DNA of 64,000 nucleotides, from the NCBI GenBank assembly GCA_910591455.2, contig OU342821.1:1632001-1696000 (forward strand), in the 5' to 3' direction. Both the position numbers and the translations under genes were made by a program. Positions within the stretch are counted from its first letter, which is position 1, and each line of letters begins with the position of its first letter. Of the stretch, positions 1 to 10,900 are shown in pieces. This DNA is from Pholis gunnellus (taxonomy: Eukaryota > Chordata > Actinopteri > Perciformes > Pholidae). The notes under the pieces are model-generated. The model did no database searches. It worked only from the letters and a program-made list of their open reading frames with translations, and was not told the origin of the DNA.

Positions 1-56
1 AGACTTTCAGCTTTAATTCAATGGATAAAACAAAAAAAATCACAATAACCGTTTAG

Positions 57-1192
57 GAATTACAGCCATTTCTACACAGTCATCCCCATTTTTGAGAGGC
101 TCAAAATTAAGTGGACAAACTAACATAATTGTGAATATAATCATTATTTTTAATAGTTGGAGGAAAATCCTTTGCAGTCAATGATTGCCTGAAGTCTGGC
201 TCCCATAGACATCACCAAACACGGTGAGTTTCCTCCTTTGAGATGCTTTGCCAGACCTTTTACTGCAGCCTCCTTCAGCTGCTGACTATTTGTGGGTCTT
301 TCTGCCTTCAGTTTTATCTTCAGTAAGTGAAAAGCTGCTGACTTGGGTTGAGATCAGGTGACTGACTTGGCCATTGAAGAATATTCCATTCTTTTGCCAT
401 AAGAAGCTCTTGGGTTGTTTTCATAGCATGTTTTAGATCATAATCCATCTGCACTGTGAGGCGCCGTCCAATCAGTTTTGTAGCATTAAGCTTAATCTGA
501 GCAGATAGTTTAACCCTAAACTCCTCAGAACTCATCCTGCTGCTTCGATCAGCTGTGACATCATCAATGAACACCATTGACCCAGTTCCATTGGCAGCCA
601 TACATGTCCATCCAAAGCACTGCCTCCACCATGTTAAACAGATGATGTGGTATGCTTCAGATCGTGAGCCGTTCCTTTCCTTCTCCACACTTTTCTGTTC
701 CCATCATTCTGGTACAAGTTAATCTTGGTTTCATCCAAAGAATCTTTTTCAGATGTTTTCTGTTAAAGTCTAATCGGGCCTTCCTGTTCTTCAGTGTTAC
801 CAGTGGTTTGCACCTTGATGTAAACTGTATTTAGATTCATGAAGGCGTCTCTTGATTGTCAACTTTAACAATGACGCGCCTTTATCCTACAGAGTGTTCT
901 TGACTTCAGTAGATGTTATGAAGGGTTATTCTTCACCAAGGTACACCAATTTTGTTAACCTAATAATGGCCTCCTTCATTTACATTGACACCTTTTTGGT
1001 CCGCATGCTGAGAGTTCCAAGGACCAGCTACCAACTGCAAATATAACATTTTGAATCCTGTTGTCGGCATCATTTGTCATGAAATAGTGACAGAATAGGC
1101 CACACCTGGCCATGAAACCGTCTGTCAGACAACTGTCCAATTACTTTTGAGCCTCTGAAAATGTGGGGGGCTGTGTAAAAGTGGCTGTAATT
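57..1192 (-). mobile_element. Tc1/mariner-like DNA transposon, decayed
   Basis: The two ends are inverted copies of each other. The left end reads GGAATTACAGCCATTTCTAC (from about 59) and the reverse complement of the right end reads GGAATTACAGCCACTTTTAC (ending about 1192). Both continue into an AGAGGCTCAAAA motif. Between them lies a broken Tc1-type transposase on the minus strand. The first 56 bases may also belong to the element, so its true left end may lie outside the window. It sits downstream of slc38a9 coding exon 2, in the following intron. Confidence 0.8.
172..1006 (-). pseudogene. Tc1-like transposase pseudogene
   Basis: Read on the minus strand from an ATG at 1006, the peptide starts MRTKKVSM and breaks into stops and frameshifts. 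An open stretch at 688-320 keeps the catalytic-domain signature of Tc1 transposases: a CFGWTCMAANGTG-like segment, then a run ending WNILQWPSQSPDLNP, the family's highly conserved WPSQSPDLNP motif. In the QxDNxPKH-like position the sequence reads QMDYDLKHA, so the usual DN pair is lost. The element is therefore almost certainly inactive. Confidence 0.75.
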
Positions 1193-1815
1193 CCTACAGA
1201 AGTGGACAAAAAAATCGACATGAAGTTCAACCTCTCTCAACTCCTCCTACTCTCCTCCACGGAGACTTGACAGTCTTGAATCGCATGAGATGTCAGAATA
1301 CTATTTGGATTATATTCACAATAAATGGCAGCATCTTGCACCACTATTGTGTGAACAGGGGAATGAATTTTTGCAAGCAAATGCGGTGATTAAAAACAAA
1401 CAAACAAAAATAAATATGCCTGAACATGCTTATGGACCTATGGCTACTAGATTTGAACTATCGAGGAGTTTTGAGGACTTCTCTTTACAAGGATGCCAGA
1501 ACAAAGATGGATTTCACCATTGTTGTGCATTGTGTGACTGTTTGGTTGCAGTTGTGGCTCTGTACTACATTTGAGATAAATAATGTGTGATGTACATGGT
1601 ATACATAGAACATAGCAGAACGAAAATGTGGTTAATACCAAAATAATAAACATACAGTGATTGCAATAAAGGCCAAAACATGGTGTGTGTCTAGGTCATT
1701 TGGACCATTGCTACCATGTGTTGTGTGTGAGTAAGTTACCCTTAGAGCATTAGTGCAACGGTCATGATAATCTGTACATAGCTGTCACAACTAACTAGGT
1801 CGTGATTGGACCTAC

Positions 1816-1945
1816 CAGCAGTCTGTCAGAAGAGGCTGTCAGTCTGCTGTAGTAATGGACTCTGCTGTTGAGGATGGCAGCCTCAGCAGAGACCCTCTCC
1901 TGCGGGTCATCACCTACGATATTCCTGGGCTCAACGTGGAAAGGC
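1816..1945 (-). CDS. slc38a9: slc38a9 coding exon 2
   Basis: The acceptor is CTTCTTGTAG|G and the donor is CTGCTG|GTAGGT. The exon contributes residues 33-76, including RPFHVEPRNI and RVHYYSRLT, and ends in phase 0 after SDRLL. The next family segment (APDHVxPxxE...) is not found in the remaining 1.8 kb, so the following exon is outside the window. Confidence 0.88.
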
Positions 1946-4900
1946 CTACAAGAAGCAGACAAAAAGTCATGTCATTTCTAACAGTATTCAACCTATGACA
2001 CAATTTTCATAATCCATTAAATGTATAAAGGATATCATGTTCATTTCCACGTTCGTACTTGTATTTGGGTTTATACTAGAACATGTTAACATGCGTTGAT
2101 GTTCAAAGGACTCTCATACCGTCTGTCTGAATATACCTGTATTCACCTGTTTTAGCAAGTTTTAACGGAAATGCGTTGCTAAGCAACAGCTGGGGTCCAT
2201 GTTTACTTCCTGTTATGTCATTCACATACACATGCACTGACATACATTGAGACACATTTAGAATGTTTTGTTCAAATCTGTGACATCTATATTGTATAGT
2301 GGGTGACCGTGGCTAAGTGGAGAGCAGGGCCGTCCTTCAATCAGAGGATCGGCGGTTCGATCTGCTAGTCGCATGTCGATGTGTCCTTGAGCAAGACACT
2401 TAACCCCAAATTGCTCCCGTAGCTGTAGACACTGAATTGTAAGTCGCTTTGGATAAAAGCGTCTGCTAAATGACTGTAATGTAATGTAATAGTTGGGACA
2501 TCATAACCATATGGAACTCCTGACGGCTTTTTAGGCAAAGTTTCTGAATACGCGCCGTGTGTATTTCTCCAAGGATTGAGCACTTTGATACTTTCACAGT
2601 TTTATAATGCACTTTGACCTGCTTTATAATAAAAAGACAACAAAAATCTCACTTTTTATAATATGGGACCTTTAAGTTATACAAAAATGCCAAACGTTCT
2701 CTGATTCCAGCTTCTCCAATGTGAGGATTTGCTGTTCTTCTCTGTTCATCTCATCTTATAGGCCTTCACACAACGGGGACGTAACAAATAAACACAGAAA
2801 TGTACAATACTCGCCTGAGGATATTTCGCATTAAAGCTAGTTCATTGGCAATGCAAACTAACAACAGCACCATCTTTTCAATAAAAAGGGTTGCAATTGA
2901 TACGCGCAGCCAGATGACCAACTCCAGGGATCCTATAGACCCAGAGCAGCATCTGGCATTCTGTCTGTATACAGTATATTGTTGTAAGCCTCTGTAAGCT
3001 AATTTATTGACTTTCCTTTTAATGACATGCTCTGAATGAATTTGAGTTCTGCTGGATAACAGTTATGCAATGTATATGTCTAGGGCAGGGGTGGCCAACC
3101 AGTCAGAGACCAAGAGCCACATTTTTTACTGTGTTACCGCAAAGAGCCACATCATACACATGGGCACACATGAACATCACCCTATCCCTTCCTCACACAC
3201 ACACATACCTTTGCTCAGCCAGATTTATTGTAAATGTCACACACCAATATGATAATGACAGAAATTGACTCCTAAGACCACAGGCCAGTCATTTTCAACA
3301 ATGAACATTGTGTACACCAGGGGTGTCAAACTCATTGTCGCTCTGGGGCCACATCAGCATCATGGTTGCCCCCAAAGGGCCGGTTGTTGGCGGGGGGGTG
3401 CTGCTGCTCCTTCTTCGTCGGCGGGGAGGGTGGCTGCTGCTGCTGCTGTCACATACGCTGGTGGAGGTGTGCGCGGCGCGTGCGGATCGGGGAGGAGCTC
3501 CGCCTTGCGCGATACAACGGATATTTGTAAATTGTCCGACTTTTACATTTTTACTTAAAGCGGGGCTTTCAAACAGTCCGTCTCGGCGTTAAATGGGTCG
3601 ACGAGGAACGTAATCTGTGGCCGCACATGCGCGTTTAAAATACCGTATTTAACTCAAGCGAAGCGAACACGAACATTAAAAAAACACAAATACAAACTTC
3701 GATATGAACGTAAGAGCCGCATGAAACCGGGCAAAGAGCCGCATGCGGCTCGCGAGCCGCGGGTTGGCCACCCCTGGTCTAGGGCTTGTATTTGTGAAAC
3801 CTCTGTCGAGGTTGAAAAGAGTTTATAAAGTGTTAATAAAGTTTGCCGTCTTGGTTGGGACAGCGGGGCCTCAGTGTTCTTGTACACTAAAGTGTACATT
3901 TTGAATATGTCCGTTCTGCACAACGTGTTTGGGTGATGACTTAATCAGCATTGTGAAAGCTCAAAAACAAAAAACCCCAAAAACAATTGTGTTGCCACGT
4001 AATGTTTGCTTTCTGTGTGAAGATACTCGTGACAAAAACAGTTCAAATAAATATGTTGACGTGCAAATTAATCGCATGTAAAAAAAAATGAACCAGATGT
4101 ACGAAGATCTTCAACTGAATATCTTAGTGATGCGCATTTTCACTTTTTTCTGACATGTTATAGGTCAGCGGTCGGCAACCCGCGGCTCCGGAGCAGCATG
4201 CGGCTCTTCAGCCCCTCTGTTGCGGCTCCCTGAGGCTACAGCCACACTACTACGTTTTCGTTTTAAAACAGACTTTTAACAAACAAAAACGATCTCCGTC
4301 CACACGGCGTTTCAGCATCGTTTTCGAAATGATCTCTGTCCACACTAAAACGCCTGAAAACGAATATCACGTGACTATTCACGTACACTGGGCATGCGGG
4401 TGGGTGCCGTGTAAACAGGAAGTAGATTGGTTGCTTAGTTTTAAAAAAAAATACGACAGAGTAATAAAGTAGTCTTTAATAATGAAAGGTCGTGTTTCAT
4501 ACTTAAGATCTTCTCTAAAATGTTCTTGGTTACAGCGCTGCAGGTCTTGCTCTCTCTCTCTCACACATCAAGTTTACTTTAAAATGAACACTTACACATA
4601 AAGGTTTACTAGATCATGGGTCCATAAATGTGTTTCATTGTTTCTGTTCTCACTCGTACCTCTGCTGGTGGCTGAAGTCTCTGTCCTACTAGAGAGCAAT
4701 TCATGTTTTGTTCCTTTATAGTTTGTGTGTGGATTTCCCAATAGTTGTGCAGAACAAAATAAGCATTAATAAGGACAGGAAAGTCCTCGGATTTTTGTGT
4801 CCATCACCCTCCCTAAAGCCGCTAACCGTGACTTGAGACGTCCACTCCGTAGGTCTGATAATGCCGCTGGATACGCTGCTTGCTAATCGCTCCAATAACA

Positions 4901-7900
4901 GCTGCTTCCTCCACAAAAATGCAGATTTTAACTAGACAACAGCTGCTAGTAAAGACAACAAGGTCAGTAACGCCTGTAATCAGTTGTCCATGTTAAATTA
5001 ACCTGGTAGTCGATCGGTAATCAATGTTGTTGTTTGTGATCTTCCGGGTAAGGGTCACGTGATAGGGGAGTGACAAATCAGGGAAGGACACACCGTGACT
5101 GCTAAGAACCAATCAAGTAGTGAACGTGAGTGTGGGCATCATCATTTCCAAACTTATGAGTTTACGAGTGTCCACATGAAGAGGCAACCCCGGAGTTTTC
5201 AAACTCCTCCGTTTTCGATGCTAGAAATCACCGGCGTAGTGTGGACGCTCAGTGTAAACGTAGCAAAATATATGTGTTTAAAATGGAAAAGGAGTAGAGT
5301 GGACATGGCCTATTTTTTGCACAGTGGACAATCTTTCAAAGGGAACACCTCTTATCTTGGTGTTTGAGGTGATACTGTGGGTACAGTACATCCCAAGTCT
5401 CTTATTTGCATCCCCGTTTCCCTCACTTGTGTCCTTTCCTTGCGTCTTAGTCCCTCCCACTAGGGATGCAAGGAAACAATGCGAGGAGAGAGGAAACAAT
5501 GAAATATTTTTTAAGAGACATGAGAAATCCTTTCCTCAGTTGCATCACGTGAAGCGACGTCTATTTCTGATGACGGCGGCCGCTGATCACAGCTGGATCA
5601 GCTTTCAGTCGGCTTTAACAGCTGGAGATACTTGAGAAGTTTGTGTCTGTTCAAATGATGATTGTACTTAATAATAGTAACTAATAATAGTAAAACAAAT
5701 AAAGACACAGTAACCATCACTGTAGAGGTGTGTTCTCTCTGTAGCCTGTTACCTCTTTAACAAACTGTTATTTCTTTATAAGCGCAGGACCGATTTCTAC
5801 CGGCGGAATGCGTTTGTCATATTTATGAATTATTTGCATCTGTATGTTTTGAAATTGTGACGTCATTATTAATTAACCCAGAATAGGATTATAGTTTCTC
5901 TTGAACACTGGAATTAATTTATTAGGCTCCATGTTTCAGGTGTAAATGTAAATGATAACTCATCAAACCCGACACTCAGGAATGATCAGCCTCATGTGAC
6001 TGAATGAAATGATGATAAATGATGTAAAAAGCTCTCTCTGACTTTAATTGTATTCACAATAAAAGTTATTGCGGGAAATATCAGATCATGAAAAGACAAA
6101 TCTTTCTCATAAATGAAGAAAATTGTTTGTGGTCCTTTTGTTGTTCAGACCTACAATGAACAGAACAACTTCCGGTTCAAGCGAGGAGCGAGGAAATGAC
6201 AATTAAGAGACTTGGGGTGTACCATGTGTCACTGAACTGCTAGTTTGTCAACTAAAATGTGCATCACATCCTACTACGTCGCTGTCAAGCATCTTTCCCT
6301 GCAGGTGGCTAATCATGATCTGCAGAGCCCCGCCCTCGGTAAACTATCAATGGATAAATCAAAAAAAATAAAAGTCACGGAGGAAAATAGAGAGTTAAAT
6401 TCTGCGTGAACGTATTAATTTGCTTTCTCTGCCAACGATGCTGGTTTACCTGTATGCTTGATATGTGGTGAGAAGTTTGCAAACAACAAGAAATGTAATG
6501 TTGGAAGACACTTCCAGAACAAGCACGCAGCCTTAGCTGGAAAGTATCACACTGGAGATAAGAGTGATTTCTCAACTGCTGCAGCAAACTGAGCAAGTTT
6601 TTTCTCCTCTTCATAAGAGTTTGATACTGTTATAACAGGTAAAATAGCAACCAAATGTCAAGAAGTATCTTTATTCTTGTTCTATAATTTCATAAATACA
6701 ATCAACTATGGTTTTTATATATATAATATAACTATATATAAAACTTTATAAGCTGTGATATCAAATAGCTTTTGCGGCTCCAGACACATTTTATTTGGTG
6801 AAGGTTGCCGACCCCTGTTATAGACAGACGATCACAAAATGATGAAAAATAGAAGTTAAAGAACAGTTAAATGCATCCCAAAATATGAATTGTACAAAAC
6901 AGAAATAAAGAAATTTGTTATGAACCTTAAACATGCGTTGACTGAAGGAACTTTAGTACACACTAAAGAAAACATACACATGTATGTGACTTACTGGAAG
7001 GGAGTGTTTGTAATGCATTATTTCTAGAAAGCTAGTCGGTCACTGTGAAATACCTAACTGGATTAAAATTCACACAAACTTAATATTAGGTTGGTGCCAA
7101 ATACACCCAAACACGCACGCACACACACACACACACGCACACACACAGACACACACGCACTTGCACAACGTCTTAGTATTTGCTTGTTAAGCGAATTCCA
7201 GAACTAACATGCAGAAAGCAGCTAGTTTGTTAGATAACAGACACATTTCAAACATGAGGAACATGCATGGTCCAGGTCAGCTCACACAAGCAGGACTTAA
7301 GCTTTCGGTTAAACACACACGAGAAATAATGAGAAACTACAATGCAGGCCAACAAAACATTGCATTAAACAGCCTCTATGTGCTTGTTGGAACCATTCTC
7401 TAAAACGACATGATGCAAGATAAAAAAAACTGTACAACTAGAAAACAGAAATCTTAGTTCACTTTTTACAATAACAATACATATGTAGACTAACACATAC
7501 ATATAGACAAAGCAATTGTACTACCATCTGAATCTTTAGGTTACTTGCGTAACCCCGGTTCTCTGAGTAGCATGAGTGAGTGTCTCACATTGCGAACACC
7601 TACAGCGTGACCTCATCAGAAGCTCCTATTGCATTCTGCCAGCCAGGATTGGTTAGAACTAGGCACAGTGTCAAGGAGGGTGAAGGCCCTTCCCTTATAA
7701 AAAGGGCTTGACGCTACGCTGTGTCATTAAAAAAATGCTCACCTCTTCTCGCTACGAATGAGCAAGGAGGGTGGTCTGGTGAGACACTCACTCATGCTAC
7801 TCAGAGAACCGGGGTTACGCAAGTAACCTAAAGTACTCTTTCATAGAATTTGTTTCCTGTCTCACATTGGGAAAATACTGACTACCGGACTGCTGGACAG

Positions 7901-10900
7901 ATGTTACTGTGGAACTAACTGTCCTTAAATTAGCCTTACCGTGGTTTAGCCACACTAAGCACCGAATGGGCTAATGGGAAAGCTGTAACATCAAGCCTGT
8001 AGAACCTGGCGAAGGTGTGTTGCGAGGCCCACCTTGCAGAAGCGCAAATCTCCTGAATGGAGATCCCTCTGAAAAGGGCCCATGAGGTAGAAAGACCACT
8101 GGTAGAATGAGCACGCAGCCACTCTGGTGGCTGTAACCCCTTAGAGCTATAGGCTAAAGCAATAGCCCCACAATCCAGTGAGAGAGCTGCTGCTTTGAGA
8201 CTGGCTTCCCCAAGTGGTTCTTTGCCCAAGACACAAAGAGCTGGTCACTTTTCCTACAGCCTTTGGTTCTGTGAATGTAGATGCGTAAACACGCACCGGA
8301 CACAACATATGTAACCGCTGATGCTCCTCTAAGGAGAATGGCGGAGGATAGAAGGACACCAGATCAATTGAGGAGTATGACCGTAACACCTTAGATATAA
8401 AGGCAGGGTTAGGATGTAAAGTCACCCATACATTCCCCAAAAAGAAATTTGTACATGCTTGGTGTACTGAAAGAGCATGAATCTCACCTACTCGTTTAGC
8501 TGAAGCAAGAGACAACAACAAAGCTGTCTTTAAAGCCACCATTTTCAAGTCCACTTGTTCCAGTGGTTCAAAAGGTGGAGCCGAAAGAGCATCCAACACG
8601 GTGGCAAGGTCCCAGGTTGGGACCAGTGGTTTAGAGACTGGGAGTTTATGGCGTGCACCCTTCATGAAGCGACAGACCAAGGGATGCTGGCCTACAGCTC
8701 TCCCCTCAAAAACCAATATGACAGGCAGAAATAGCTGCCAAGTACACTTTGATGGTGGAGAAAGCCTTCCCTTTATCCACCATGTCTTGTAAGCAAGCCA
8801 AGATTATAGCCACGGAACACTGAAAAGGAACCGCCTGAACATTTGAGCACCATTTCTAAAAAATTAACCATTTGCTTTCATAAAAGGACCTCGTTGAAGG
8901 GTCCCTAGCATTCTGGATGGTCTCAATCACGCTCAGAGGGAGGCCCACGGTACTCAGATTGAACCACTCACGGGCCAGGCTTACAGAGCCAGCTTCTCTG
9001 GGTGGGGATGAAATATTTCTCCGCGTGCCTGAGACAGCAGGTCCATGCGTATTGGGAGGAGCCAGGGCTCCTGGTAAAGGAGCTGGGATATCTCCGCCAG
9101 CCAGTGCTTCGACGGCCAGTAAGGAGCTATGAGAATTACCATCAGACCCTCCCCCCGCACTCTGGCTCGGGTCGGCGAAATCAGAGCTATTGGGGGGAAT
9201 GCATACAATAGAGCATGAAGCCACTGGTGAGCCAGTGCGTCCACCCCCAGAGGTGCAATCTGATGACGAAGGGAGAAAAACAGGGGACACTGAGTGTAGG
9301 CACTCCCTGAGTCAGGAAGCCCTCGTTTCTCCATGGGATTAGTGCTGCTGAGCAAGTCACTGTGACTTTCATCATGTGAGAGCCATGACGACGTGGGTTT
9401 ACCATGTGAGAAGCCACCCAATGCTGCATTCCCTTCATGTGCAAACGTCCCATCGGAACCACCACTAGAACAGAGTTAGAGCTCCCTCTTGTTCGGTAAT
9501 ATAGAAAGAGCACTGTTGGGACAACTTTAATTCTTTGTAACTTATGCTTATGAGACAAGTTTTGGGACCACTGAGGGTTCCCAACTGCTGAACATTGTCT
9601 CTGCATCTCTTCACGGGGCGCTGGGCCAGGTCAAAAATCCCGTTGTCTAAACACCGAACAGAACTGAGCTCTGTAAACTGCTCATGAACGGGGCTGCTTG
9701 AGTGAGCGAAGCCGCCTCGCTCATCACAACCAGGGTGGCTATCAGGCTAGCCGTTTCTTCTTCCTTACCCCGTGAGAGGAGGCAGGGGGCGGTTGGTCAG
9801 ACCGGGTCCCTTCTTGAGGGAAAGACTTTCTCTGCCAAGGGCCCTTCAGAGCTGATGCTCTCGGTGGAGCCTGAGCCTGAGGGACTGCTAGAGGTTTCAG
9901 CAGCCTCGGGGTTCTGAAAGTGGGAGGCAGTCACGCCGCCGCCTGGGCGAAGGACTGGCGATGGACTGAAGGGGCGACGGGAGGTGGCCTCCTCGGCAGA
10001 CAGAGCTTAAGGGCGTCACCCTCTTTCTTTCCTTGCACTTCTTCTGCATCTACGTGACCACCGTGCCTAAGAGACCCTGGGGTGTTATGGGGGTGTCGAG
10101 GAGGTCCTCCTTCTCTTTGGCCGACAAGGTGGTGAGATTCAGCCAGCGGGCTATCTCCTGCAAAACCATCAACTCTATGGCTCTACCTTGCGACTGGATC
10201 GCTACCTTGTAAAGGTGGAGGCAGTGGTTGGTGATGATGCACACCTCTTTCCATAACACCGGGTCAGGCGAAGCCGTCATTTCCTCCTGCAGCTCGGCTT
10301 GGTATGCCATTAGGAGAGATGTGGCATTAAGGGCCTGGACCGACAGTGCAGCGGCCTTGTACGCCTTATCTGTCAGGTTGGACTGGAACCGGTCCGCTCT
10401 GGATGGGTGAGCGGGTCCCAGAGACGACAGGGATGTTTTAGGGTGGAGATGAGCCGCCACCACGGGCTCCACTGGGGGCATGTTGCGAAAGCCATGGGTC
10501 TCCATTCCCTCACAATCAAGCCTGGAACTGCTTGTCACAGGATGCTTCTCTCTGTACGGCTTGTTGCGCAAAGAGACAGCAAACTCCTCCATTAATTCTG
10601 GGAAGATCGGCAGGAGTTGTTTTCCCATCCTTTTCACTTTGGGCAACTTTTTCCCGTCATAACGGGACCGCATCACCTCAGCCTGGACTTCGGGCCATCG
10701 GATCGTGAGCTTAGCTGCAGAGCGTTTGCATACGTCCTGCAAGTCCAAGTCTAATTTTGCAACCTGGCCGGACAGTAGAGAAGAGTCATCATCATCATTC
10801 TCGTCGGTCAAGAGGAGTTCCGACCCATCATCCGAGTCATCCGCCACTTCCACCAAATAATTCTGCGGGTGTGCCGCGAGGCAAGGACTGGCAAATTGGA

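Larger units (their letters stand above)
4166..6817. mobile_element. hAT element (family A), 2.65 kb, internally rearranged
   Basis: The left end CAGCGGTCGGCAACC (4166) pairs with the right end GGTTGCCGACCCCTG (ending 6817). The flanks TTATAGGT (4158-4165) and TTATAGAC (6818-6825) match at six of eight positions, as expected for an aged 8-bp duplication. The interior holds a nested MITE and the first exon-like part of a transposase. The right end is the same family as the element starting at 63313, where it appears in the opposite orientation. Confidence 0.75.

Noticed and set aside
2300..2380. tRNA gene suggested by A- and B-box sequences
   Set aside because: No tRNA cloverleaf or acceptor stem. 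The boxes belong to a SINE head with a long body and LINE-type tail.
8601..9917. Plus-strand ORFs across the DIRS element
   Set aside because: Shadows of the minus-strand recombinase, RNase H and gag coding sequence.
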